Shown one piece after another: positions 11,301 through 22,287 of a DNA stretch of 63,911 nucleotides. The position numbers were made by a program, and so were the translations under genes. Position 1 is the stretch's first letter, and the number at the start of each line of letters is the position of its first letter. Source of the DNA: Lindgomyces ingoldianus (lineage: Eukaryota > Ascomycota > Dothideomycetes > Pleosporales > Lindgomycetaceae); NCBI RefSeq assembly GCF_010093535.1, contig NW_022985182.1, positions 1,135,635 to 1,199,545 of the forward strand, in the 5' to 3' direction. The notes under the pieces were generated by a model. That model did no database searches and had not been told where the DNA came from. It worked only from the letters and a program-made list of their open reading frames with translations.

Positions 11301-14300
11301 ATAGCCTCTAAATCTAATCTAATAAGCTTAGTACTTACATAACTTTAAGCTATTAGAGTAAGCTAAGAAGCCTTCTAAAAAGTGCTTACTTTATAAAAAA
11401 GCTACTATGTTGTAAGCTTTAAAGCTTTTTAAAAAAACTTTAAAGAATAGCTTTGCATTATTAAGTAGTCTGTTTCTGCTTTAACTTCTGTTATAGTAGT
11501 AAAAACTAAGAACTTACTAGCTTTAAAGCTTACCTAGAAGTCTAAAGATAGCTTAACTCTTTTCTGCCTAATGCTACCTATAACCTGTAACTTTTCTAAC
11601 TTAGTAATAAAATCTAACTAACTCCCTAATCCCCTACTGTTTAATAAAAAATAAAAAGACCTACCTTTTTTTCTACATAAGCTCTAATATAAACTTAAAG
11701 GAAATATAGACTAATTTCTTTTTAAACACTTTTAGTTACTATATGCCTACTCTTAACTTAACTATAATATAACAGCCTTAATTAACTTACTAATAAATAA
11801 AAATATTATTAACTTAGATTAATTTATAGCGTTCTTATAAGTAACTTATAAAGACCTAAATAAAGAGTTAACAGCCCTAAGTTGCCTAAACACTTTATAA
11901 TAAAAAAAAAAAAGCTTTACTTTATACTTTACTAAGTTCTGCTAACTTACATCTAATATAAGCCTAAATAAAATAAGTCTAATTGCAGCTTTATATAACT
12001 CCCTCTTAACTAAACTGTAACGCGCTATAGTAGAAGAACCCCTTCTAAATAACCTTAACGCGTATGTAAACCTAATTGCTACCTATAATAATAACATAAG
12101 GTTCCTCCCTGTACAAGCCCTAATACGCCCCTAAACTAGCGCAGTTGCAAATAAGGACCTTAACATAATAAAAATTAATTTAAATTATGCTTTAGTTAGT
12201 TCTAAAAAGCATAAAAATTATAAAAAAAAAAGTTAATGCTTTAAGTGTAGTAAGCATAGTTATATTTTTTAAAACTGCTTTATTCTTTTTCTTTAAGTCT
12301 ATATAAGTAGCACTGCTAGTACTTATTAAAGATTTTTACTATTTTAATTTTGTTTTTATAAAGGCTTTAACTTATATTTAAGCCTTAATCCCTCTTACTA
12401 CTTTTAACATAGCTGCAGCTATAGCAGTAGGAGCCTGCAAAAAGGCTTGTCTTAGGGCTAAGTTGCCCCCTAGGACTAATTTAACACTAGATCTTTGCTA
12501 ACCTATAGGCTAAGTCCTTTACTAATAACTAGAAGTACTAAGTTAATATTTTTATATGTTTATAATAAAGAACTATATTAGCCTTAATATAGGCTCTTAT
12601 TAACTTAAAAGTAAATAGTATAGGTTACATTAATAAAGAACTAGCGCGTAAACTAAATCTCTAATTAACACTGCTTACTTAAATAATTTACCTAACTAGA
12701 TTTAATAAAAAATAACTTAAAAGAAGTTCTATCTTTTATACTATAACTATTATAATTACTTACTAACACTATAAGAAGTAAATTAAGCTCTATATAATAA
12801 ACATAGAATGTTATAACCTAATCCTAGAACAACTATAGCTATATTAGCATAAAGTTGCCTTTAATTATTAAAAGTAAGTTCTAAACTTTAACTCTTTTTA
12901 ATGCTAAGATATATGCTTATGCTTACACCTAAACAACACCTAAATAGCACTTAATATAAAAAGTTTTTAGACCTACTTTCTAATAACTTAGAGAAAAACT
13001 ACCTAAGTAAGGCTAACAAGCTAGGCCTCTTACTAAAATAAGCTATGTAAAATAATTTAATAACTGCTTAAACTTAAAAAAAAAAAAGCTTTTAAAGAAC
13101 TTTTACCTACTTAATTTAAACATAAACTAGGACTTAAATAGCAGATAGATATCTGCTATATAGGACCTGCCTTATTTATAACCCTAGCTTAATAACTAGA
13201 TTATAAAATCTACGCAGTTATAATTTCTAATATAGACTAAGCTTTAGCTCTCTAAAAATATACTAACTTAAAGATAATAGTCTCTTAAGACTACTACAAC
13301 TTATTATATGTCTTCTTTTAAGACAAGTCTAATAAGCTTTTAATATAACATCTGTATAATTACTAGATAACTTTTAAGCCTAGTAAACAACCTAGTTATA
13401 GGCTACTATATAAAATGTTGCTAAATAAATTAAAAGTGCTCTAAAAATACTTTAATAAGAACTTAAAAAAAGGGTTTATTTAAGCTAGCTTCTTACTAGT
13501 AGTGTTACTTATACTATTTATAAAGAAACCTAAAGGTAGGCTTTAATTTTATGTTAACTACTAAAAACTAAATACTATTACTATTAAAAACTAATACTTA
13601 ATTTTTTTTTTATAGGAAACCTTAAGCTAACTAAGTAAAGCAAAGTATTTTATAAAGTTAGATATTATTACTGCCTTTAATAAGCTAAAAATAGTAAAGA
13701 GTAATAAGTAGCTAACAGTGTTTTAGACTTAATATAGACTATTTAAGTACCTAGTAATGCCCTTTAGCTTAGCTAACACGCCTAGTACTTTTTAACATTT
13801 TATAAATAACTTACTTTAACCCTACCTAGATGTGTTCTGCACTATGTATATTAATAATATTCTAATCTACAGCAATAGCCTTTTAGAGCATAAACAGCAT
13901 GTACGCTTAGTGCTAAAGGCTATAGAAGAAGTAGGTCTACAACTTAATATAGATAAATGTAAGTTTTACTAATTAAAGGTCACATATTTAAGATATGTAA
14001 TCTTTATAGATAGCATTTAAATAGACCTTATTAAAGTTTAGACTGTGCTAGATTAGTAATACTTAAAAAACATAAAAGATGTTTAAGCTTTTATAAAATT
14101 TACTAACTTTTACTAATAATTTATTAACAACTTTTTATAGCTAGTAAGCCCTATAATTACACTTACTAAGAAAAAGGTTTAATTTAACTTTAACTTAAAT
14201 TACTAATAGTCTTTTAACTAGCTAAAAAAAGCTTTTACTAAAGCTTTAATACTCTACTACTTTAACCTTAAACTACTAATACTTATAGAAGCTAATGCCT

Positions 14301-16270
14301 TAGACTATGTAGTAGCAGAAGTTCTTTTCTAGACTAAGCTAGACAGGACTATTAAGCCTATTACATACTTCTTAAAAAGAATAAGTCTTGTAGAAGGTAA
14401 TTATAAAATCTACAATAAAAAATTACTTGCTATAGTACACTGCTTTAAATAATAGCAACCTAAACTAAAAGGTGCAGCGCATCTAATATAGGTCTTATCT
14501 AACTATAAGAACTTATAGTACTTTGTAACTATAAAATAACTTAGCTACTAATAAGCTTATTAGTTTAAATACTTATTTTATTTTAATTTTAAGATTACTT
14601 ATTATCTTAGTTAAGACAGAAGGAAACTAGATGCTTTTATAAGGCAATCCTAAAACATCTCTACTTAGAAAAAAGTATAAAAGGCTTAACACTAAACTTT
14701 ACTTTAACCTAAGCTATTTTTAGACTTTAACCTAAATAAAATAAATTAGATAATTAATTAGATTATTACTAATAAGTATCTAAATAATAAATTTATCTAA
14801 GAAACCTTAGACCTGCTCTAAAATAGTGCTAGTTAGTTAAAGAAAGTAACACTAGCTAACTATAAAAACTAAAATAGTAAGCTATATTACTATAACTAAC
14901 TTATAATTTTTAATTTTAACAAACTAAGAATTAAACTACTCTAAATTATATATAACTTGCCTGTTAAAGGACACCTAGGCAGAGGAAAGACTCTTAACCT
15001 ACTACAGAGAGAGTACTACTGGCCCTGCATGTTCTATACTGTACGCTAATATGTATTATGTTGCTATACTTGCTATAAAGTAAAAGCTTTTTAAAAAAAG
15101 TATAATAGCCTACTTAAACTACTTTTAATCTCTAAATAAGCTTAGAAAGACATATTAATTAATTTTATTATAGACCTACCTTTATCTAAAAAGTATATAA
15201 ATATTATAGTAGTTATTAATTACTTAACTAAGTATTAATACTTAATACTATGTTTCTCTATAACTACCTCTAATATAGCCTAGTTATTCTACTAATACGT
15301 ATAAGTTTACTATAGCTTACCTAACATAATTATATTAGATAAAGGTACACAGTTTGTCTTAGCTTTCTAAAACAAACTCTATAAACAGCTCTAAATTATC
15401 CTTTATCTATCTACAGCTTTTTACCTAAAGACTAACAGCTAGACTAAGAATGTAAACACTGTAATAAAATAAGTTCTATAAGTGTATATAAACTACTAGT
15501 AAGATAACTAGGTAAAATAGTTAGCTATAGCATAGTTTAAAGCTAATAACATAACATCTAAATTAACATAAGTATCCCTATTCTTAGTAAACTATAGATA
15601 CTACCCTTAAATAGAATTTAAACTACTTATAAATACTCTTTAACTAACTTATTAATCTGTACAAGTAATAAATATAAATAGACTTATTAATAAGATTTAA
15701 AATATATCTAAATATGTTTATAAAAAGCTTATATAGGCTTAAGCTTTTTAATAAGAGTACGTAAACTAATTCTAAACCTCTACTCTTATATATGCAGCTA
15801 GTAAGAAGGTCTAGCTAGACACTAGAAATATCTAAATAAACTAATAATTAAAGAAACTTAATTAGAAGAACCTTAGCCCCTTTATAGTAGCCTATATAGT
15901 CTTATTGCACGCTTACTAATTAATCCTACCTAACAGCATAAAGATACACCCTGTGTTCTACGTATTATTGCTGCGCTAAGTAGCCCTTAAATCTAACTAT
16001 CTACTTAAACAGCTAAACCTGCTACCTAAACCTATTATTATAAATAATAAACTAAAATATGTTATAGAAGATGTTAAATAGATCTAGTTTAACAAAAAAA
16101 AACATATCTATAAATACTTTATAAAATAGACTAGATACAACAAACTATTATAGAAACCTGTAGAAGCTCTATAAAAGAACTCTATAGTAACCTAATTCTA
16201 CGCCTAATACCTATCTAAACTAAACCTGTACCCTAATAAAGACAACCTAATGCTAGAACTACTAATGTAA
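11301..16270 (+). pseudogene. gag-pol relic of Gypsy-1 copy B
   Basis: Same layout as copy G: gag starts 28 bp after the LTR but the ATG is now ATA (11301-11303). The gag-pol junction near 12425-12460 keeps the CAAAAAGG run. Reverse transcriptase Y-I-D-D reads Y-I-N-N near 13850. Pol ends at TAA 16268-16270. The C-terminal part, which copy G lacks in this window, reads as integrase followed by a chromodomain at about 16040-16200 (Y-V-x-E-D at the start, K-Y-F-x-K-W-T-type residues in the middle with W seen as a stop). Confidence 0.9.
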
Positions 16271-16301
16271 AGGATTTCCTTCCTAATAAGGGGGGGGGTA
16301 C

Positions 16302-16619
16302 TGTCACAGTATCCTCCCTAGATCCTAGACATAACTGTATTAGACGTGTACTAAAGTATTATTAGTGCACGTCTAACATAAATATAACATAACATAGACA
16401 TAAACTTAAGCATAAACTACCTTAACACTAACTAAACCTAGAATAGGCTTAATTTATACTTAAAGCGCTTAGACTTTTAAGCTAAGTATTTAATTACTAA
16501 TTTTCTTTTAAACCTTCCTGTTCCTTACACAACGTCTTGTACCTACTATAATACCTTACATAGTAATTAAACTAGACCTCTGTAAAGCTCTATAACCTTA
16601 CTTATGCACAATTGTAACA
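16302..16619 (+). repeat. Copy B, 3' LTR
   Basis: 318 bp directly after the G-run; starts TGTCACAG and ends TTGTAACA. Confidence 0.93.
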
Positions 16620-17136
16620 TAAGTTAATTAAGGCTGTTATGTTATAGTTAAGTTAAAAGTAGGTATATAGTAACTAAAAGTGTTTAGAGGGTAATTAGTC
16701 TATGTTTTTTTTAAGTTTATATTAAAGCTTGTATAAAAAGAAAGGTAGGTTTTTTTATTTTTTATTAAATAGTAAAAGATTAAGGAGTTAGTTAGATTTT
16801 ATTACTAAGTTAAAAAGGTTATAAGTTATAGGCAGTGTTAGGTAAGAGAAAGTTAAGCTATCTTTAGACTTCTAGATAAGCTTTAAAGCTAGTAAGTTCT
16901 TAGTTTTTACTACTATAACAAGAGTTAAGGTAAAAATAGACTACTTAATAACATAAAGCTATTTTTTAAAGTCTTTTTAAAAAGCTTTAAAGCTTATAAC
17001 ATAGTAGCTTTTTTATAAAGTAAGTGCTTTTTAGAAGGCTTTTTAGCTTACTTTAATAGCTTAAAGTTATATAAGTACTAAGCTTATTAAATTAAATTTA
17101 AAGGCTATTCTTAGCTAGAGTTTTAACACAACATAA

Positions 17137-17454
17137 TGTTATAATTATGCATAAGTAAGGTTATAGAGCTTTATAAAGGTCTAGTTTAATTACTATATAA
17201 AGTATTATAGTAAGTATAAGACATTATGTAAGAAATAAGAAAGTTTAGAAAAAAATTAGTAATTAAATACTTAGCTTAAAAGTCTAAGCGCTTTAAGTAT
17301 AAATTAAGCTTATTTTAGGTTTAGTTAGTGTTAAGGCAGTTTATGCTTAAGTTTATGTCTATGTTGTGTTGTGTTTGTGTCAGACATGCACTAATAATAC
17401 TCTAGTACGCGTCTAATACAGTTATGTCTGGGATCCAGGGAGGATACCGTGACA
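17137..17454 (-). repeat. Copy A, right LTR (5' LTR by orientation)
   Basis: 318 bp. The inner end is degraded (TGTTATAATTATGC) while the outer end keeps GGATACCGTGACA. Confidence 0.93.
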
Positions 17455-18343
17455 CCTGCCTATGTAAAGATCTTACACTATTTTAGCATAAAACCTTACA
17501 TAAAACAGTTTATATATTGCTAAATTACTTATAAAGTAAGCGCATAAAAGCTAGATAATAATAGCCTAAAATACTTTACACTATTTATAAAGCTATTTAC
17601 ATAGTGTAACTAGCCTATTTTAATGTACAGCATTACTAAGGCAAGTTTTAATAAATAAAGTAAAGTAAAGGTAGAATGTAATTAGATAGACCTACATAAA
17701 CAGAAAGAAGGTAACATGTACAGAAGGTAACTCTTTAGATAAAAAGAAAAGTTGCTAGTGTTTATACATAGCAGCAGTGTTATAATCTAGATATAAGCAA
17801 TTATGTATAAGCAAAACTATGTATTTATGTGACATAATGCTTATGTGTAAACCTCTGTGTGTAAACATTTAAATATCTCTTTTTTTCTTTATACAGAGGA
17901 AAGATAAGAGTAATAGAACTAGAAACATGTTGCCCTTACTTTACCTACCTTGTATGCTGTGCACACTGTACACTACTCTTACTCTTGCTACTTAAGTGCT
18001 TATACTATAAGCAGCTAGCTGTCAGAGCCTATTTAACAGATACTGTCTATAATAACTAAGTAGTAAATAATAATAACTATCTAAGTAATAGAAAACTATA
18101 AAATAATAATAATAATGTAAATAAAAAAAATACTACTAAAAGTAATAGTAATAATAAAGCTAGTAACAGTAAAAGTAGAAATATTAAAAAAGGTAGTAAT
18201 AGTAATAACAGTAAAGCGTAGAAGAACTACTAAAATTAGCTAGATACTAGCATAAACTAAAAATTAAAGTATGCTCTTGCATTCTAGAAGCTGCATTAAT
18301 TAGCTAAAAAAACCTAATGTAAAAACAGAATCTAATAAGTTTC
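17455..18343. other. AT-rich DNA, unassigned, with an Asn/Ser-coding low-complexity patch
   Basis: Continues the DNA interrupted by copy A. I recognise no protein. About 18055-18230 is an AAT/AGT-rich patch that would read as an Asn/Ser/Lys-rich segment. A solo-LTR-like island begins at 18344. Confidence 0.5.
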
Positions 18344-19417
18344 TGTCGCAACCGCTGATCAGGGAGCAATGAGGAGCAAGTCTATTGACTATGAGAGGCT
18401 CATAGGGAGCCTGCCTATGTAGTGGGAGCTCCGGCGCNNNNNNNNNNNNNNNNNNNNNNNNNNNNNNNNNNNNNNNNNNNNNNNNNNNNNNNNNNNNNNN
18501 NNNNNNNNNNNNNNNNNNNNNNNNNNNNNNNNNNNNNNNNNNNNNNNNNNNNNNNNNNNNNNNNNNNNNNNNNNNNNNNNNNNNNNNNNNNNNNNNNNNN
18601 NNNNNNNNNNNNNNNNNNNNNNNNNNNNNNNNNNNNNNNNNNNNNNNNNNNNNNNNNNNNNNNNNNNNNNNNNNNNNNNNNNNNNNNNNNNNNNNNNNNN
18701 NNNNNNNNNNNNNNNNNNNNNNNNNNNNNNNNNNNNNNNNNNNNNNNNNNNNNNNNNNNNNNNNNNNNNNNNNNNNNNNNNNNNNNNNNNNNNNNNNNNN
18801 NNNNNNNNNNNNNNNNNNNNNNNNNNNNNNNNNNNNNNNNNNNNNNNNNNNNNNNNNNNNNNNNNNNNNNNNNNNNNNNNNNNNNNNNNNNNNNNNNNNN
18901 NNNNNNNNNNNNNNNNNNNNNNNNNNNNNNNNNNNNNNNNNNNNNNNNNNNNNNNNNNNNNNNNNNNNNNNNNNNNNNNNNNNNNNNNNNNNNNNNNNNN
19001 NNNNNNNNNNNNNNNNNNNNNNNNNNNNNNNNNNNNNNNNNNNNNNNNNNNNNNNNNNNNNNNNNNNNNNNNNNNNNNNNNNNNNNNNNNNNNNNNNNNN
19101 NNNNNNNNNNNNNNNNNNNNNNNNNNNNNNNNNNNNNNNNNNNNNNNNNNNNNNNNNNNNNNNNNNNNNNNNNNNNNNNNNNNNNNNNNNNNNNNNNNNN
19201 NNNNNNNNNNNNNNNNNNNNNNNNNNNNNNNNNNNNNNNNNNNNNNNNNNNNNNNNNNNNNNNNNNNNNNNNNNNNNNNNNNNNNNNNNNNNNNNNNNNN
19301 NNNNNNNNNNNNNNNNNNNNNNCTGCCTATGTAGTGGGAGCTCCGGCGCCAAGTGTCTCAGGCTGCTCGTCCGAAACACAGGCGCGACACTAGGACCATG
19401 TGCTCTCTTACGCGACA
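18344..19417 (+). repeat. Solo-LTR-like island (family 6) with assembly gap
   Basis: GC-rich sequence starts TGTCGCAACC at 18344 and ends ACGCGACA at 19417, with inverted termini TGTCGC/GCGACA and the 5-bp direct repeat GTTTC on both sides (18339-18343 and 19418-19422). It therefore looks like an LTR-bounded insertion. The middle is an 885-base N run. Known sequence is 94 bases on the left and 95 on the right, and the last 27 bases on the left equal the first 27 on the right. Either a single LTR of about 162 bp was split, or a longer element with two such LTRs was collapsed. Reading frames called across the Ns carry no information. Confidence 0.72.
18438..19322. other. Assembly gap (885 N)
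   Basis: A run of N. Both edges carry the same 27 bases (18411-18437 and 19323-19349), so the stated length is unreliable. Confidence 0.98.
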
Positions 19418-19422
19418 GTTTC

Positions 19423-20419
19423 TTCTTGCCTAAATTTAGATAGTAGTTACTAGGAGATTTTATATAACACTAAACCCCTACTAAATCTAGCTACACCCTA
19501 CCTGCTTAAACTAATCCTCTCTATAAATCTAAGAATATAGCCTTATCTAAATATAATTTATCTAAAAAATAAAAGATTATTATAGTTAATAGTAAAAAGG
19601 TTATTTAGAATAACTACTAGACTAACCTAGTAGTAAATAGTTAGATTGTTTAAAATAAAAAAAACATTTTTTAATGCATTTTATAAATTACACTAGTTTT
19701 TATAAAATTAGCTAGTATACTTTTAACTATAGGTAGATAAGCATAGTAATAGCATTACTATGTCTTTAAATATAAATAAATTATAAAGCGCTAAGGCTAT
19801 TTAGGCATTTATAGTAGAAGCTAAGTAGATTTTTTATAAATAATATATAGCATCTAGTAAAAAATTTCTAATATGCGTTACTATTTAAGGCTTTTTTAAA
19901 AGTTTATGCGTATGCTGCTATTATAAAAGTAAAAAAGCTAAGTATTTATTTTATAACTATAAGTGTTAAATACATAGCTAACTTTACTAAACTTTAATAG
20001 TATATAAAATATACATTTAGTAGTAATTAGTAATTAATTAATACTACACCTAAAAAGTGTAAAATTTTTAGAAATAATCTTCTAAACAAAGAACTTAAGC
20101 CTTTAAAATACTATTAAAAGTAGAAGTAAGCCCTTCTAACTCTAGCTACAAGCTACTATAATTCTAGTAGTAATATTAGCATAAATTTTAACTATAACAT
20201 TAATGTCTATTAGATGTTAATAGCTAAACGTTCCTAACTTATGCAAAGTCTAGTAGCAGGTATAACTAATACTATTAGCAAGATAGAAAACTTTATTAGC
20301 TAGCTATGCAAATACAGTTGCAAGATTAAAAAATAGTATAATCTTCTACTATTAATTGCCTAAGCTAATTAGCTAAAAGCAGAGCTAGATTTAAACTAAT
20401 TAGAATTAAAAAAATTAGA
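19423..20419 (+). other. Unidentified degraded reading frame
   Basis: About 19795-19970 reads as a coherent plus-strand frame with only TAA/TAG breaks and a cysteine cluster (C-V-C-C then C after ~16 residues), perhaps a degraded zinc-binding segment. The frame seems to continue less clearly to the P2 insertion site and resume after 22288. I do not recognise the family; it may be an old mobile-element protein. Confidence 0.35.
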
Positions 20420-20421
20420 TA

Positions 20422-20481
20422 ACGTACTTTATAGGCAAGTTGCTCACACACCTAAGTTACTTACTTTTACTAAGACCCTAC
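20422..20481 (+). repeat. P2 left terminal inverted repeat
   Basis: 60 bp pairing with the reverse complement of 22226-22285; differences are transitions. Confidence 0.9.
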
Positions 20482-20499
20482 TACACTACTCTTCTTACA

Positions 20500-22132
20500 C
20501 TAATGCATTTTTAATAACACTACTTAAACATGTTAAAAGAATGTTAAATGCAGCTTATGCTTTAAGCTTTTAAATAAAATATAACACTTTTTAAGTAACA
20601 TGCTACAGCTATCTATAGAGTTTTTTAAAAAATAATAAGTAACTAATGCGCTAGATAACCTTTCTAAGCTAATTATATAGCTAACTTACAAAAGCTAGAT
20701 AATAATAAAAAGTAAGTAATTATTTAGCACATACTTAAGCTAGATACACAAGGATTTCCCCCTTAGCTAGCAGCTGTAGCTAATATAGCTAATTCTTTAC
20801 ACACTAAGTGTAATATAGGCTATGTTAGCATAAACTAGCTTAATATATTTATTAAGTGTTACTTAAAGCTTAAAGTAAAGTTTAAGTGTAAGTATAACTA
20901 TAAAAAAGCTTTTTATAAAAATTCTATAGTAATTTAAAGCTAGTTTAACCTTATAAAGAATATTAAAGCTAAGTATAGTATCTAGAATAATAACATGTAT
21001 AACTTTAATAAAATAAAGTTTATAATAGGCTAAATATTTACTAGAGTAGTTGTTACAGGTTTAGAGAGATAAGAACAGCTAAAAGCAGTCTAGCTAGGCA
21101 ACTAGAAGTAGACAACAGCTATCTAGAGCATTAATGCTAAAAGGTAAGCTATTTTACTTTTTATTATCTTTTAAAGTAGCAACTACCTTTTAAACTAGTA
21201 TAAAAAAAATCTACTTTAAAATTAAGTTATTATAATTTTTAAGCACAGCTAGACTACTAATTAGCTTAGTCTAGACTAGTTAAAGCACTTTAATGTGCAT
21301 ATAAAAAAGTGTACTATTAGCAACTACTGTCTACTAGTTATTAATAGCTATAAAAGCTATAACTTACTTTATTTCTAGTAATACTATAAAGATAATAAGA
21401 TTATTACTATTTATATACTTTTTTACTTATTACACTTTTTATAGCTACTTAATGTAGGTTGTTTTACTCTTTTAAAGAAAGTATATAAGCGCTAAGCTAA
21501 AAACCTTATGCGCAACTAGATTACTTATATTATAAAAATAAAGTTCCTGCTATGCTTTAAAGTAGCTTATAATGCTATAATTACTTTTAGTAATATCTAA
21601 AAAAAAGTTCTAAGGCGCTAAATTAGTTCTTTTTAACTTATAATAAGTTATAATAGGCCTTAATGTAAAGTTGCGCACTCTATTACTACTACTACTTATA
21701 TACAACAAGCTCTAGTAGTTGTAAACTCTAAGTAATACTCTAAAACTTAAGTTATAATTAATGCTTATAAAAATAAAAATTTAGAAGTATATAAATAGTT
21801 TACTAACTTCTATAGTTAAGGTGTTTAAAAAAGTTTTAAAAAGGGCAGCAATAATTACACATAAGCTAGTGTTAGTGTAATAAGAAATTACTAAGCTTTA
21901 AGTAGCTAATAAGGCTGCTACATAACATAAATTATATAAAAAAAAGTAAATTAAGGTAAAAAAAACTTTAATAATTTAGAAAGGCCTATGCTTAACAGCT
22001 TTAAAGAAGTTTAAAGCGCGTAGTAACAGAAAAAAGGCAAAGAAGCAGGTGTAAGCTAAAGTAGGTAAGCTATCCTAAAGGCGCTGCAGATAGTGCAATT
22101 AGACTAGACATAACACATAAACATGTAAGTAA
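20500..22132 (+). pseudogene. pogo/Fot1-like transposase relic of P2
   Basis: A decayed plus-strand DDE transposase. Recognisable family blocks in order: an N-terminal helical part with N-A-A-Y-A-L near 20550; Y-N-F-(D/N)-x-x-(G/K)-F, holding the expected first catalytic aspartate, near 21000; a P-G-N-x-x-(Q/W)-x-T-x-I-Q block near 21100; P-P-H-x-x-H-x-L-Q-P-L-(D/N)-V-G-C-F near 21415-21465, a hallmark of pogo/CENP-B-like DDE proteins; then I-A-H-K-L-V-L-V-Q and a basic tail. It ends with a CCHC zinc knuckle at 22085-22126 and TAA at 22130-22132. The frame shifts between the N- and C-terminal parts, so indels or an intron are present and the start is unclear. Dead by many TAA/TAG codons. Confidence 0.82.
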
Positions 22133-22225
22133 GAAGTAAAAGTAGTATCTAAATAATATTCTAGGCTGTACTATACTATATAGTGCTAGAGCAGGTTGTT
22201 ATGGGCCATAATAGAGTTTGTTAGG

Positions 22226-22285
22226 GTAGGGTCTTGGCAAAAGTAAGTGACTCAGGTGTGTAAGCAACTCGCCTATAAAGTACGT
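22226..22285 (-). repeat. P2 right terminal inverted repeat
   Basis: Inverted partner of 20422-20481, less mutated. Confidence 0.9.
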
Positions 22286-22287
22286 TA

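Larger units (their letters stand above)
10955..16619 (+). mobile_element. Gypsy-1 copy B (nested in copy A)
   Basis: A full-length 5665-bp element in plus orientation, flanked by the duplication TAAGT (10950-10954 and 16620-16624), inserted in the gag of copy A. LTRs are 318 bp each. A run of nine G (16290-16298) before the 3' LTR is the polypurine tract. Even its outer LTR ends are partly mutated (TGTTACA, TTGTAACA), unlike the copies that are not nested in a sibling. Confidence 0.94.
6470..17108 (-). pseudogene. gag-pol relic of Gypsy-1 copy A (split by copy B)
   Basis: The segments 16620-17108 (gag N-terminal part) and 6470-10954 (rest of gag, then pol) are one coding region split by copy B. 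The gag start codon is changed from ATG to ATA at 17108-17106. The reverse-transcriptase Y-I-D-D reads Y-I-N-N near 8875-8890. Pol ends at the TAA at 6472-6470, just before the polypurine tract. Stops are almost all TAA/TAG. Neither protein can be made. Confidence 0.9.
6122..17454 (-). mobile_element. Gypsy-1 copy A (RIP-degraded, interrupted by copy B)
   Basis: A full-length chromoviral Ty3/Gypsy element in minus orientation. It is flanked by the target duplication CCTGC (6117-6121 and 17455-17459) and has an LTR at each end (6122-6438 and 17137-17454). A 9-base C-run just inside the left LTR (6442-6450) is the polypurine tract on the other strand. Copy B (10955-16619) sits inside its gag; removing B and its TAAGT duplication gives about 5.66 kb, the family length. 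Coding parts match copy G at near-identical spacing but with dense transitions. The outer LTR ends keep TGTCACG and CGTGACA; the inner ends have lost them. Confidence 0.93.
20422..22285 (+). mobile_element. P2, pogo/Fot1-like DNA transposon
   Basis: The element is 1864 bp with terminal inverted repeats of about 60 bp starting ACGTACTTTATAGG, flanked by TA (20420-20421 and 22286-22287). The repeats are unrelated to those of P1, so it is a different family. The plus-strand transposase relic fills the interior. The right repeat keeps more CpG and TCA sites than the left. Confidence 0.9.

Noticed and set aside
10941..16624. Copies A and B considered as an inverted-repeat transposon because similar sequence occurs in opposite orientation
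   Set aside because: Each has its own LTR pair and its own 5-bp duplication; B is nested in A.
18300..19393. Long open frames on both strands across 18300-19393
   Set aside because: They are open only because they run through 885 Ns; the real bases on either side are LTR-like.
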